A stretch of 58,239 nt of DNA from contig NZ_NVPR01000074.1 in assembly GCF_002551815.1 (NCBI RefSeq), positions 1 to 58,239 on the forward strand, written 5' to 3'. The position numbers were made by a program, and so were the translations under genes. Every line of letters starts with the position of its first letter. The first letter of the stretch is position 1. Below, piece after piece: positions 45,972 to 55,853 of this stretch. Source of the DNA: Bacillus sp. AFS098217. GTDB lineage: Bacteria; Bacillota; Bacilli; Bacillales; Bacillaceae_G. The notes below the pieces were generated by a model. The model searched no databases, was not told the DNA's origin, and worked only from the letters and a program-made list of their open reading frames with translations.

Positions 45972-47054
45972 ATGAATAATCCAGTTGTACTAGATTCGAA
46001 AACAGAATTAAATGAGCAAACCGCACAAGATGTTCGGTTGCAGCTGAGACAAGATGCTGAAGTGCAACGCATTTATAATGGAGTGGATGTTAAAGATCAG
46101 TTAGAATTAATTGAGCTTGGAAAAGAACCATCCATGGAAATTTCTCGTTTTGCGGATCAAATTTTACATACAATGTCTTTATCTAAGATAGAGGATTCTG
46201 GTGAGTTGTTAAAGCAACTTGGCAAAATTATGGATAAATTTGATAGTAAAGACTTTGCGGAGGAGAAGAGCGGCTTTTTCTCTCGTATGTTTAAAAAAGC
46301 AGATAAAATGATTGAGCAAATCTTTAGTAAGTATCAAACAATGGGCCGTGAAATGGACAAAGTATACGTGGAAATTACGAAATATCAAGATGAGATGAAG
46401 AAATCAATTGGTACATTAGATGGCTTATATGAACAAAACTTAAAATATTATTTAGACTTAGAGAAATATGTAGTAGCAGGGGAAATGCTATTGGAGCGCT
46501 TGAACACAGAATTAGTTCCAATGTATGAAGAACGTGTACGTAATAACGATCAATTAGCGGGTATTGAGTTAGAGTCCCTTAAAAACTCTGTTGAAATTTT
46601 AGAGCAACGCATTGATGATCTAGAAAAAGCGCGTATGGTGGCACTATTAACAGCACCGCAAATCCGCATGATTCAACGCGGTAATAACAAATTAATTGGT
46701 AAAATTAATACAGCGTTTATTACAACGATTCCTATTTTTAAAAATGGAATTATTCAAGCTGTAAATGCGAAGCGTCAAAAGCTTGTTGCAGATTCAATGG
46801 CTGAACTTGATCGTCGTACGAATGAACTGCTTAAGAAAAATGCCCAAAATATTGCAACGCAAAGTGTAGAAGTAGCGAGATTATCTGGTTCTTCTAGTAT
46901 TAAGATGGAGACACTTGAAGAAACATGGAATATTATTTCAAGGGGTATGCAAGAAACGCAGCAAATTGAAGAGCAAAACAAACGTGAACGTGAAGAAAGC
47001 CGTAAGCGTATGGCAGAATTAACAGAGAATATTAAAAAAGAATTGCAAGGATAA
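45972..47054 (+). CDS. yceH: TelA-family toxic anion resistance protein (YceH-like)
   Basis: 360 residues, mostly helical with long coiled coil. GFFSRMFKKADKMIEQI near residue 100 and LTAPQIRMIQRGNNKLIGKI near 230 (both in split form) are TelA signatures. It is the last gene of yceCDEFGH. The family is tied to resistance to tellurite and membrane-active compounds; the mechanism is not clear. AAGGGAG precedes the ATG. A bidirectional terminator follows. Confidence 0.93.
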   Translation: MNNPVVLDSKTELNEQTAQDVRLQLRQDAEVQRIYNGVDVKDQLELIELGKEPSMEISRFADQILHTMSLSKIEDSGELLKQLGKIMDKFDSKDFAEEKSGFFSRMFKKADKMIEQIFSKYQTMGREMDKVYVEITKYQDEMKKSIGTLDGLYEQNLKYYLDLEKYVVAGEMLLERLNTELVPMYEERVRNNDQLAGIELESLKNSVEILEQRIDDLEKARMVALLTAPQIRMIQRGNNKLIGKINTAFITTIPIFKNGIIQAVNAKRQKLVADSMAELDRRTNELLKKNAQNIATQSVEVARLSGSSSIKMETLEETWNIISRGMQETQQIEEQNKREREESRKRMAELTENIKKELQG

Positions 47055-47058
47055 TATG

Positions 47059-47092
47059 AAAAGGCAATGAGAAAACTCACTCATTGCCTTTT
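47059..47092. terminator. Shared terminator between yceH and the Ca-ATPase gene
   Basis: AAAAGGCAATGAG and CTCATTGCCTTTT are perfectly complementary and lie between convergent stop codons. Confidence 0.9.
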
Positions 47093-49757
47093 AATGTTTC
47101 TTAAATAGTTTTATGACTTCATTTACAATAAGCGGAATGATGCTTAATAAGAGAACGAACCCCCAATCTTTTATTGTTAAAGCATGTACTCCAAATATAT
47201 TTGCAAGCGGTGCTATAGAGATAATACACACCTGCATAAGAACGCCGATAAGAAGAGAAAAAACTAAGTATTTATTTGTAAATACCCCAATTGAAAAAAT
47301 TGATTTCGTGCTTGATCGTAAGTTAAACGAATGAACGAGCTGTGAAAAACTAAGTACGACAAATGCCATTGTTTGAGCATGTAATAAAGCATCCTCATCA
47401 ATTTGAGATGGGAAGAGCGGAAAGAGATTTGTATCTCCGGTATAGAGCTTTGCGCCAACAATAAAAGCAATTAAAGTAATGAGCCCAATGACAATTCCGT
47501 TTAGAATCAGAAAAGGAACACTACCACTGAATAAACTCTCTTTTGCATGACGCGGTTTGTCTTTCATAACGTCTGGATCTTCTGGATCAACACCAAGTGA
47601 CAATGCTGGGAGCGTATCTGTGATTAAATTTACCCATAAAATATGAATAGGGCGTAGTGGTGTAGCCCAGCCGAGTAAAATAGCTAAAAATAGTGTAATA
47701 ATTTCTCCAAAGTTACAGGACAGTAGGAAGAGGATTGCCTTTTTAATGTTGCGATAAATGTTTCTTCCTTCCTCAACCGCTTTGACAATAGACGAGAAGT
47801 TATCGTTTGTTAAAACCATATCAGCTGCACCTTTAGCTACATCTGTTCCCGTAATTCCCATTGCGACTCCAATGTCCGCTTGTTTTAAAGATGGGGCATC
47901 ATTTACACCATCTCCAGTCATCGAGACGATATTTCCTTTTGCACGCAATGCTTTGACAATTTTCACCTTGTGTTCTGGGGAAACACGAGCAAAGACATTT
48001 AAATGATTGATTTCATTTTCTAGTTTTTCATCTGAAATATGGTCCAAATCTATACCAATCATGACTTCAGATTCTTTCTCAGCAATGCCAAGTTCCCTAG
48101 CGATAGCGAATGCAGTATCTTTATGGTCTCCTGTAATCATGACGGTGCGAATACCAGCCTTTTTACACGCTGTAATAGATGCTTTTACCTCTGTTCGCGG
48201 TGGGTCAATCATACCGACAAGTCCAATGAATGTAAGGTTCTCTTCTACGTGATCGATACGAATATTTTTTGTATCATATTGTTTGAAAGCAAATGAAAGC
48301 ACTCGTAAAGCGTCCTGTGACATTGATTGAGCAGCGTCTAATATTTGTTTTTTATCTAATTCTGTTAAAACCTCAGTTGTACCATTTATAAAGATATGAG
48401 TACAACGAGGTAAGAGCTTATCAATTGCGCCTTTGGTCATGCTATAGTAGCCTTGATTGTATGTATGTAATGTTGACATCATTTTTCGATCAGAATCAAA
48501 TGGCAATTCATTTAGTCGTTTATGTTTATCTTCTAAAGCATCTTTTTGAATATTGAAGGCGCCTCCGGCGATAAGGAGTGCAATTTCTGTTGGATCACCA
48601 GTTTGTGATTCAGCACTGTAGGATGCATCATTACATAAAATCATATTTTCTAATAGTAAGCGCTGGGCATCATTATTTATATTTAAATTATCTAATTTAT
48701 CGTATATACGATCGCTGTAGAAATGAGTAACTGTCATTTTATTTTGGGTTAAAGTACCTGTTTTATCTGAACAAATAATTGTGACAGAACCGAGAGCTTC
48801 GACAGCTGGGAGTTTCCGAATGATAACGTTTTGTTTAATCATACGCTGCACGCCAATGGCGAGAACAATGGAAACAATAGCTGGTAATCCTTCGGGGATT
48901 GCTGCAACGGCTAAGCTGATAGCAGTCATGAACATTTCTAATGTGTCTCGGCCTTGGAAAAATCCAATGAGGAACATAATGATACAAATGGTTACAGCTA
49001 CAAACCCTAAATATTTTCCCACTTGTGCTAAGCTTTTTTGAAGCGGGGTTGTATCATCGTCAGCTTCATGTAAAAGAGTAGCGATTTTCCCAATTTGTGA
49101 TTTCATCCCTGTCTCAACAGCGACTCCGACCCCACGGCCATATGTTACAAGTGTCGACATAAAGGCCATATTTTTTTGATCACCGAGTGGTACTTGTTCA
49201 TTATTTTGCATGGATGGATGGTAAAGTGCATCCTTATCCACAGGAACGGACTCACCTGTTAAAGCCGACTCTTCAATTTTTAAATTTGCTGTTTCGATAA
49301 GTCGCAAGTCACATGGGATATAACGGCCGGCATCAAGTATAATAATATCACCTGGGACGACGTGTTCTGATGGAATTTCTTTTAGTTCACCATCACGTTT
49401 TACAATTGCTTTTGGTGTTGCCATCTTTTTTAATGCTTCTAGCGCTTGTTCTGCTTTTGATTCTTGAATCACACCAATTACAGCATTTAAAATAACGACA
49501 AGAGCGATAATGCTCGCATCGGCCCATTCACCTACAAAGGCAGAAATAAGAGCAGCGATCACAAGGACGTAGACAAGAACATCATTGATTTGAGCAAAAA
49601 TGCGTTGCCATAAGGTCCGTTTTTGCTTCGTAACCAATTCATTCTGTCCATATTGGTTTAACCGATTACGTACCATTTCATCTGTTAAACCACGCTGTTC
49701 ATCTGTTTCGAGTTCAAGTAGTATTTGATCTTTCGTCTTACTGTACCAATTGCTCAA
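47091..49757 (-). CDS. SERCA-like calcium-transporting P-type ATPase
   Basis: 888 residues from a TTG start (MSNWYSKTK); a GTG three codons upstream at 49766 is in frame, but GGGGGTG fits the TTG better. Phosphorylation site CSDKTGTLTQNKMTV, TGES in the actuator, and TGDGVNDAPSLK are intact. M4 PEGLPA and M6 NLITDTLPALSLG match SERCA calcium site II residues. It has about ten membrane spans and would export calcium using ATP. It resembles YloB of B. subtilis, a sporulation-associated Ca pump, but orthology is not certain. Confidence 0.9.
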   Translation of the reverse strand: MSNWYSKTKDQILLELETDEQRGLTDEMVRNRLNQYGQNELVTKQKRTLWQRIFAQINDVLVYVLVIAALISAFVGEWADASIIALVVILNAVIGVIQESKAEQALEALKKMATPKAIVKRDGELKEIPSEHVVPGDIIILDAGRYIPCDLRLIETANLKIEESALTGESVPVDKDALYHPSMQNNEQVPLGDQKNMAFMSTLVTYGRGVGVAVETGMKSQIGKIATLLHEADDDTTPLQKSLAQVGKYLGFVAVTICIIMFLIGFFQGRDTLEMFMTAISLAVAAIPEGLPAIVSIVLAIGVQRMIKQNVIIRKLPAVEALGSVTIICSDKTGTLTQNKMTVTHFYSDRIYDKLDNLNINNDAQRLLLENMILCNDASYSAESQTGDPTEIALLIAGGAFNIQKDALEDKHKRLNELPFDSDRKMMSTLHTYNQGYYSMTKGAIDKLLPRCTHIFINGTTEVLTELDKKQILDAAQSMSQDALRVLSFAFKQYDTKNIRIDHVEENLTFIGLVGMIDPPRTEVKASITACKKAGIRTVMITGDHKDTAFAIARELGIAEKESEVMIGIDLDHISDEKLENEINHLNVFARVSPEHKVKIVKALRAKGNIVSMTGDGVNDAPSLKQADIGVAMGITGTDVAKGAADMVLTNDNFSSIVKAVEEGRNIYRNIKKAILFLLSCNFGEIITLFLAILLGWATPLRPIHILWVNLITDTLPALSLGVDPEDPDVMKDKPRHAKESLFSGSVPFLILNGIVIGLITLIAFIVGAKLYTGDTNLFPLFPSQIDEDALLHAQTMAFVVLSFSQLVHSFNLRSSTKSIFSIGVFTNKYLVFSLLIGVLMQVCIISIAPLANIFGVHALTIKDWGFVLLLSIIPLIVNEVIKLFKKH

Positions 49758-49918
49758 TATAAGCACCCCCAGTAAAAACAGTTAGCAATGGTAGTGTGGC
49801 AATTCTTTACGTGTAGTATGTATGGAGAAATAATCTAGGATGAGGTTCTATTTTTATTGTACAGTATTTTAAAGTAGGATAAAGCGAAGGGACGAGTTGT
49901 CATAAATTTGTTGGAATT

Positions 49919-49945
49919 GAAAAAAGCCCCATTTAGAGGCTTTCT
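49919..49945 (-). terminator. Terminator of yfkK
   Basis: On the minus strand, AAAGCCTC and GGGGCTTTTTT form a stem around a TAAAT loop. Confidence 0.8.
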
Positions 49946-49946
49946 G

Positions 49947-50171
49947 TTACTTTTTAATTAATGTACCTAATTCTTCTGTAATAGCTTGCATTTCACTAAT
50001 GCTGAATGTTTCACGTTTCATGACATGGTCATAAATGTCTCTTAAATCTTCATACATTTCCTGGTTAAAGCTAGCAGCTCTCATTGCACCTGCATTTACC
50101 ATACGTAATTTTTCTTTAATAGCTTCTACCATATATTCAACATTTTCTTGCGATTTTACGGATAAATCCAC
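49947..50171 (-). CDS. yfkK: DUF1128 family protein (YfkK-like)
   Basis: 74 residues, GTG start with AAAGGGGG seven bases upstream. It is a small acidic helical protein ([18 protein letters not shown]) of the DUF1128 family. In B. subtilis, yfkK lies beside yfkJ as here. Function unknown. Confidence 0.88.
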   Translation of the reverse strand: MDLSVKSQENVEYMVEAIKEKLRMVNAGAMRAASFNQEMYEDLRDIYDHVMKRETFSISEMQAITEELGTLIKK

Positions 50172-50341
50172 CGAAGTGTCCCCCTTTAAAATAACATAAG
50201 GCTATCTTAACATTTTTTATCATTTTCGTTAATGAAACTTTTCAGTCCATTAAATTAGTAGGGATTTCCTTTATAATTAATAATTGGTTGTTTATACTAT
50301 ATGTATATATAAGAAATGCAGCAAGAAGGGAAGAAACAAAT

Positions 50342-50806
50342 ATGGTTCAAGTATTATTTGTTTGCCTTGGGAACATTTGCCGCTCTCCTATGGCAGAAGC
50401 AATTTTTCGAGACCTTGTTATACAAGAGCGACTAGAAGATAAAATCCAAATTGACTCTGCTGGAACAGGAGATTGGCATATTGGCCATCCACCTCATGAA
50501 GGAACACAAAAAATTTTAAAAGAAAATGAAGTCTCTTTTGAAGGAATTAAAGCACGTCAAGTAGAAAAAGAAGACTTAACAAAGTTTGATTATATTATTG
50601 CCATGGACAACAAGAATATAGCAGATTTAAAAAGCTTAGGTAAAGCAGGAGGCTATATTGGTAAACTGTCCGATTTTGTTCCAGACGGTGGCTGGGCAGA
50701 TGTTCCTGATCCGTATTTCACAGGGAATTTTCAAGAAGTCTATGACCTTGTAACAGAAGGGTGTGCAAAGCTGTTAGCGTTCATTCGAAATGAGCAAGGA
50801 ATATGA
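50342..50806 (+). CDS. yfkJ: Low-molecular-weight protein tyrosine phosphatase
   Basis: 154 residues. The P-loop CLGNICRS (C8 to R14) and the acid segment DPYFTG are intact. It dephosphorylates protein tyrosine, or arginine in the YwlE subgroup, in the cytosol. Upstream in-frame starts lack a ribosome binding site; the chosen ATG follows AAGGGAAG. First gene of yfkJIH, which in B. subtilis is stress-linked. Confidence 0.93.
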   Translation: MVQVLFVCLGNICRSPMAEAIFRDLVIQERLEDKIQIDSAGTGDWHIGHPPHEGTQKILKENEVSFEGIKARQVEKEDLTKFDYIIAMDNKNIADLKSLGKAGGYIGKLSDFVPDGGWADVPDPYFTGNFQEVYDLVTEGCAKLLAFIRNEQGI

Positions 50807-50859
50807 GTAAGCTTAGAAAGAGATACTTTTTAACATAAGAAATGAAAGGGTGAAGGAAT

Positions 50860-51363
50860 ATGGCAAAAAAGAATAATATAGCTCGAAATATAGCGATTGG
50901 GGTAGCAGCAGGTGTAGCTGTTTCCATGCTTAAAAAGGAAAATCGTGAGAAAGTGAAAAATACGGCAGAAAAAGCAAAGTCAAAGATGATTGAAATTGGT
51001 GAAAATGCGAAGATAAAAGAAAAAATGCAAACTGTTACAGAGAAGGGACGCGAACTGGCAGATTTTAATGTAGTAAAGGCTAAAGTAGCGGAAATAAAGA
51101 AGCTAACGCCAGCTGTTGTTGGCACGTTAAAGGAAACAAAAGAAATGTTTAGTAAGAAAAAGGCTGAGCCAGAGACAATTGAAATTCAAGCTGTGTCTCC
51201 AAAAGCAGAAGAATTAAAAGCAGAAGAAGAACCGGTAGTAGCTGAAGATGGTGGTATGAAAGAAGCGCGTGAATTATTTATGAAGGAATCTAATACGGAA
51301 GAGAAAAAAACAGAAGCATACATTGAGTTAAAGCAAGATAAAGAAGAGAAGAAAAGCGTTTAG
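50860..51363 (+). CDS. YtxH-like general stress protein (YfkI position)
   Basis: 167 residues. A short glycine-rich hydrophobic segment near the N-terminus (IAIGVAAGVAVSML) is followed by a long charged coiled-coil tail of Lys and Glu. This resembles YtxH/YfkI-type stress proteins. GAAAGGGTG precedes the ATG. It sits between yfkJ and yfkH, as in B. subtilis. Function unknown. Confidence 0.75.
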   Translation: MAKKNNIARNIAIGVAAGVAVSMLKKENREKVKNTAEKAKSKMIEIGENAKIKEKMQTVTEKGRELADFNVVKAKVAEIKKLTPAVVGTLKETKEMFSKKKAEPETIEIQAVSPKAEELKAEEEPVVAEDGGMKEARELFMKESNTEEKKTEAYIELKQDKEEKKSV

Positions 51364-51369
51364 AAAAAT

Positions 51370-52239
51370 ATGAAAAAATTTCTAGAAAAAGCAAGGGGAA
51401 ATCGTGTCTATTCGTTTGGGAAAGACCTATATGACCGAACGATGCGAGATGACGTAGCGGGCTTAGCAGCACAGCTCGCTTATTTCTTCTTGCTTGCTAT
51501 TTTTCCTGGGCTTGTTTTTTTAATTACGCTTCTTGGTTTTATTCCCATTCATACAGAAGATGTGCTTGGTTTATTGGAGGCCTATGTGCCAGAAGATGCA
51601 ATGAATTTAATTGAAGTGAATGTAGATAAAGTTGTAAATGAACAAAATGGTGGATTACTATCATTTGGTTTATTATCGATGTTATGGTTTGCTTCAAACG
51701 GTGTAAATGCAATCATGAATGCTTTTAATCGTGCTTATGATGTAAAAGAGACACGTTCTTTTATTGTAACAAGGGCTTTGTCAATCGTGTTGACATTAGC
51801 AATCATTTTTATGATTGTCTTTGCATTAATTGTTCCTGTGTTTGGACAAGTAATTGGAGCAGCGATTTTTAAAGCGCTTGGTTTATCGGAGAGCTTTTCT
51901 TTTGTATGGAGCATTACACGATTAGTAGCTAGTTTCTTTGTGTTATTTGCTTTATTCAGCTTTCTATATACATTCACACCTGATCGAAAGTTAAAAAAAA
52001 GAGAAGTAGTATCAGGAGCATTATTTGCAACGATTGGATGGATTGTGGTATCGTACTCATTTGCTTTTTATGTAGATAAGTTTGCAAATTATGCCAATAC
52101 ATATGGTGGTCTTGGTGGTATTATCATTTTAATGTTGTGGTTCTATTTAACAGCCTGGGTCATTTTACTTGGCGGGGAAATTAATGGATTACTACATTTT
52201 TATCGAACAAGTGACAATAATTCCCGTGATGAAAAGTAA
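51370..52239 (+). CDS. yfkH: YihY/BrkB family membrane protein (YfkH)
   Basis: 289 residues with six predicted membrane spans. The start LAAQLAYFFLLAIFPGLVFLI (split) and YANTYGGLGGIIILMLWFYLTAWVILLGGEIN (split) near the end are diagnostic of YihY proteins, once misnamed ribonuclease BN. It is six bases after the preceding stop, with only a weak ribosome binding site, so probably translationally coupled. Function unsettled. Confidence 0.92.
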   Translation: MKKFLEKARGNRVYSFGKDLYDRTMRDDVAGLAAQLAYFFLLAIFPGLVFLITLLGFIPIHTEDVLGLLEAYVPEDAMNLIEVNVDKVVNEQNGGLLSFGLLSMLWFASNGVNAIMNAFNRAYDVKETRSFIVTRALSIVLTLAIIFMIVFALIVPVFGQVIGAAIFKALGLSESFSFVWSITRLVASFFVLFALFSFLYTFTPDRKLKKREVVSGALFATIGWIVVSYSFAFYVDKFANYANTYGGLGGIIILMLWFYLTAWVILLGGEINGLLHFYRTSDNNSRDEK

Positions 52240-52279
52240 TTTTCTGTTCCATAATAAAGAGGAACAGGGGGGATTTAAA

Positions 52280-52393
52280 ATGAGTAATAACAAAAAAAAT
52301 CACAATAATAAAAACCAAGGTAAAAAAAATAGTAGCTCACATCCAAAGCACAAAACGAGTAGCAGTGCGAATGGACATAATAGCTATCATTAA
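52280..52393 (+). CDS. Small Asn/Lys/His/Ser-rich hydrophilic protein
   Basis: 37 residues: MSNNKKNHNNKNQGKK followed by a Ser/His-rich end (SSSHPKHKTSSSANG). GGGGGGA lies seven bases before the ATG and a terminator follows the stop, so the gene looks real. The composition resembles minor small acid-soluble spore proteins, but I do not recognise a named family. Confidence 0.65.
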   Translation: MSNNKKNHNNKNQGKKNSSSHPKHKTSSSANGHNSYH

Positions 52394-52396
52394 AAA

Positions 52397-52423
52397 AAAC
52401 GGGTTCCCTCTGGGGACCCGTTT
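52397..52423. terminator. Shared terminator before zosA
   Basis: AAACGGGT-CCC and GGG-ACCCGTTT form the stem, flanked by A8 and T-rich sequence. It serves both convergent genes. Confidence 0.88.
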
Positions 52424-54347
52424 AGTTATCTCCTTTTAATAAACGTAAGCCGTTTAAAATAACAAGGATTGTGCTTCCTTCATGGCCGATAACACCAAAT
52501 GGAAGAGCTAAAAATTGCAAGAAGTTCGAGCAAATAAGCATTGCAATTACTGCTAAAGAAAAGATAACGTTTTGTTTCACGATACGATTCATTCGTTTTG
52601 ATAAGCGAATGGCTTGAGAAAGACGAGATAGTTCGTTTTTCATAAGAACAACATCTGCGGTTTCTAAAGCGACGTCTGTTCCTTCTCCCATGGCAACACC
52701 AATGCTAGCTGTAGCGAGTGCAGGAGCATCGTTAATACCATCACCAACCATTGCGACTGTGCCATATTTTTCTTTTAATTGTTTTACTGTTTCAACTTTT
52801 GTTTCTGGCAGGCATGAAGCATAATATTCCTTTATGTTACTTTCAGCTGCAATTGCTTTTGCTGTTTCCTCATTATCACCAGTAATCATGATGGCTTCAA
52901 CACCAATTTTTTGTAAATCACGAATAGCGGCAATTGTTTCTTGGCGCAATGTATCTTTTAAAGCAATAAGGCCAAGAATACCTTTTTCATCACTAATATA
53001 GACAACGGTTTTTCCTTCTTGTTCGAGAGTATTAGCAATGCCGTTATAGAAAGTCTTTGTTTCTTCGCCGATAAAATCTGCTTTACCAATTTTATAAGCT
53101 GTATTCTCTAAAATTCCTTTTAAGCCAAATCCAGTGACATCTTCTACATTTTCTGGTTTGGCTAATGTAATGTCATATGCGTGTTTTGCATATTTCACAA
53201 TTGATTCAGCTAAAGGATGCGTAGAATGACTTTCAATAGCTGCTGTAATATAAAGTACCTCTTTTTCTGTCATTCCTTCTCGCACATATACGTCTGTTAC
53301 AGTAGGTTTCCCTTGTGTTAATGTACCTGTTTTATCAAAGGCAATCGCTTTTACAGAGGCAAGGCGTTCTAAATGAATGCCTCCCTTAAATAAAATACCG
53401 TTTCTTGCACCATTAGAGATAGCAGATAAAGTTGCTGGTGTAATCGCTGCAACGAGTGCACAAGGAGAAGCGACTACAAGTAAAATCATAGCGCGATAAA
53501 ATGTTTCATTCCAGCTCCAGCCTAGTAGAAAGTGAGGTACAAACATCATAAGAGCAACAACAAGAAGTACCCCTTTTACATATGTTCCTTCAAATTTTTC
53601 AATGAATAGTTGTGATGGTGACTTTTCACTTTGTGCATTTTGAACGAGACGAATGATCTTTTGGAACAATGTTTGATCACTAGGTTTTGTAATTTTAACT
53701 TCAATGGCACCTCGTAAGTTTACAGTTCCAGCGAATACTTCATCACCAAATTTTTTCTCATTTGGGATAGGCTCTCCTGTAATAGCTGCTTCATCAATAT
53801 TTGTCTCACCACTATAAATGGTACCATCAGCAGGAACACGCTCACCTGGTTTGATCAAAATGATGTCATCAATTTGTAATTGACCTACTGGAATACGTTC
53901 TTCAGTTCCGTTTGAAATACGTAGTGCTTCCTCCGGTTGTAAATCAAGGAGTGCCGAAATTTCTTTTTGACTTTTACTTAATGTATAAGATTCCATCGCA
54001 CCACTTAGTGCAAAGATAAAGATTAGGATAGCGCCTTCTGCCCAGTAGCCGATTATAGCAGCACCGATGGCAGCAAAGAGCATTAACATTTCAACATTTA
54101 ATTCTTTCTCTTCGATTGTATCTGCAATACCTTCTTTTGCTTTTGCATATCCTCCAACGATATACGCGAGGATATAAAAAGTAATTCCAGCAGTAGCTGC
54201 TTCGTTTTTGGTTAGTAACCAACCGGCTAAAATGAAAACACCAGATAAGATGGCAAAGATAAGTTCATGGTGCTTTTTAAATGCTTGAACCCAAGATGGG
54301 GTAGATACCTTCTGTTTTGATGGTAAAGTTTTTACTTCTCCGTTCAT
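52422..54347 (-). CDS. zosA: Zinc-type heavy-metal P1B ATPase (ZosA-like)
   Basis: 641 residues, close to B. subtilis ZosA. There is no N-terminal metal-binding CxxC domain. The metal-site motif is SPCALV, and the phosphorylation site is AFDKTGTLTQGKPTV; HSTHPLAES is the P1B HP motif and GDGINDAPAL the hinge. M7/M8 region ends VKQNVIFSLAVIAMLI. It moves Zn2+ or related ions; ZosA imports zinc during peroxide stress. AAGGAGC precedes the ATG on the minus strand. The direction of transport cannot be told here. Confidence 0.88.
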   Translation of the reverse strand: MNGEVKTLPSKQKVSTPSWVQAFKKHHELIFAILSGVFILAGWLLTKNEAATAGITFYILAYIVGGYAKAKEGIADTIEEKELNVEMLMLFAAIGAAIIGYWAEGAILIFIFALSGAMESYTLSKSQKEISALLDLQPEEALRISNGTEERIPVGQLQIDDIILIKPGERVPADGTIYSGETNIDEAAITGEPIPNEKKFGDEVFAGTVNLRGAIEVKITKPSDQTLFQKIIRLVQNAQSEKSPSQLFIEKFEGTYVKGVLLVVALMMFVPHFLLGWSWNETFYRAMILLVVASPCALVAAITPATLSAISNGARNGILFKGGIHLERLASVKAIAFDKTGTLTQGKPTVTDVYVREGMTEKEVLYITAAIESHSTHPLAESIVKYAKHAYDITLAKPENVEDVTGFGLKGILENTAYKIGKADFIGEETKTFYNGIANTLEQEGKTVVYISDEKGILGLIALKDTLRQETIAAIRDLQKIGVEAIMITGDNEETAKAIAAESNIKEYYASCLPETKVETVKQLKEKYGTVAMVGDGINDAPALATASIGVAMGEGTDVALETADVVLMKNELSRLSQAIRLSKRMNRIVKQNVIFSLAVIAMLICSNFLQFLALPFGVIGHEGSTILVILNGLRLLKGDN

Positions 54348-54417
54348 TGTGACTTGCTCCTTCCAATTTTTTATTGAGAAAAAGAATCAAAATCGAAATC
54401 CCTATAAAACGACGAAA

Positions 54418-54441
54418 GCTGCCATCCATACGGATAGCAGC
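54418..54441. promoter_or_regulatory. Hairpin in the zosA leader
   Basis: GCTGC-ATCC and GGAT-GCAGC around ATAC form a compact hairpin about 70 bases before the zosA start. On the minus strand it is followed by TTTCGTCGTTTT, so it may be an attenuator or a regulator site. Confidence 0.45.
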
Positions 54442-54618
54442 ATTTCAGTTGAAATTAATTTTATTATTTATTATTTTGGATTTCTCCTACATCATATCAT
54501 ATGTTTTTACTTGATGATATGTTTTTGTTTATATGATAAAGTGAAAAACTTGTGTTTTACCGTTTCCTTTGGTATATATGAATATTGTTCATAAAAAGAT
54601 CGGGAAGGAAGACAGCAA

Positions 54619-55569
54619 GTGAAGACAGAGGAATTTTTTACTCATCCGATTGGCGTGTTTATTGCGGCATTGGCAGCAACATTTTTATGGGGAAGCGCAT
54701 TTCCTTTCATTAAATTAAGCTATGCTGAACTTGGAATTCAGCCACATGAAGTTGGTGAGCAAATATTATTTGCTGGTTATCGCTTTTTCTTATCAGGTGT
54801 GATGCTTTTATTCTTTTTTAGAGTACTAGGAAAAGATATGCATTTCAAAAAAGAAACTGCGAAGCAATTAGTACAAATAGGATTGTTCCAAACATTTCTA
54901 CAATATGTATGCTTTTATATTGGTATGAGTTACAGCTCGGGTATTGAAGGGGCAATTATTTCAGGGACATCATCTTTCTTTCAAATTTTAATTGCTCATT
55001 TCTTGTATAAAGATGATGCATTAAATATAAGAAAAGTAATCGGAGTTTCCATCGGCTTTTGTGGCGTGATCTTGGTAAATGTACCAAGTGACGGGAGTTT
55101 GGCATTCCATTTTGGTATTGGTGAATTATTACTACTTGGTGCTGCTATGATGTATTCATACGGAAATATATTAGCTAAAGAAGGTAGTAAAACATTAGAT
55201 GTAGGATACATGACAGCATATCAAATGATTTTTGGATCGGTTGGATTATTGTGTATTGGTATTTTTCAAGTTGGATTTATGCCATTTGTATTTAGTACGA
55301 AGGCGCTCTTTATGTTGATATATTTGTCTTTCTTATCGGCAGCGGGATTCTGCATATGGAATACAGTTATGAAATATAACAAAGTAGGAAAAGTATCGAT
55401 GTATATGTTCTTTATACCAGTGTTTGGTGTGTTGTTATCAAGTATGATTTTAGGAGAAGCGATTCATTCGTTTGTTTTATTCGGCTTAGCGTGTGTTGCA
55501 GCTGGGATTATTGTAGTAAATCGTACACCAGCTGAACCGAAAACTGAACAAGAAAAACAAGTGGCATAG
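54619..55569 (+). CDS. EamA/DMT-family transporter
   Basis: 316 residues, ten predicted membrane spans in two EamA repeats (first from FLWGSAFPFIKLSY; second from LLLGAAMMYSYGNILAKEG). GTG start behind GGGAAGGAAG. DMT carriers of this type export amino acids, metabolites or drugs; the substrate cannot be named. Monocistronic. Confidence 0.88.
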   Translation: MKTEEFFTHPIGVFIAALAATFLWGSAFPFIKLSYAELGIQPHEVGEQILFAGYRFFLSGVMLLFFFRVLGKDMHFKKETAKQLVQIGLFQTFLQYVCFYIGMSYSSGIEGAIISGTSSFFQILIAHFLYKDDALNIRKVIGVSIGFCGVILVNVPSDGSLAFHFGIGELLLLGAAMMYSYGNILAKEGSKTLDVGYMTAYQMIFGSVGLLCIGIFQVGFMPFVFSTKALFMLIYLSFLSAAGFCIWNTVMKYNKVGKVSMYMFFIPVFGVLLSSMILGEAIHSFVLFGLACVAAGIIVVNRTPAEPKTEQEKQVA

Positions 55570-55710
55570 AGGAGAGGACCAGAATTGTTTTTCTTTTTTA
55601 TTCGAAATGAAAACAGGAGAAAAGCTGCTATATCACGAAAAGAGATACAGTGAAACTTTTTCTGCTATTTGCGGATAGTAATACTCCCGCTTCAAAATTC
55701 GGTGAAAGCA

Positions 55711-55829
55711 TTGTCCAGCTCTAACGGCTAGAATCTCCGGTCGTTTCGCCTCCTCGGACGAGGCAAAAAGCGCCTCTCTGCCTTTGGCGCGGGCGTCCTG
55801 CGATTCTGAGCGAGCCGCTTCCGCTTTTC
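55711..55829. repeat. GC-rich palindromic repeat element
   Basis: About 119 bases, clearly more GC-rich than the surroundings. Nested inverted repeats: CGGCT/GAATC with GATTC/GCCG at the outer ends, GCCTC (55748) with GAGGC (55760), and GCGCC (55770) with GGCGC (55786). It has the look of an intergenic repeat seen in Bacillus genomes (TTGTCCAGCTC...CCGCTTTTC ends). No coding potential. Confidence 0.7.
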
Positions 55830-55853
55830 TAAAGAAGTTAGGTAGGAGATAAA

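Noticed and set aside
41487-47054. Tellurite-resistance island acquired by transfer
   Set aside because: Gene order equals the chromosomal yceCDEFGH of B. subtilis, and codon use resembles the surroundings, so it looks like core genome.
47113-49041. Plus-strand open frames opposite the Ca-ATPase
   Set aside because: Shadows of a well-supported gene; composition follows the complement of its codons.
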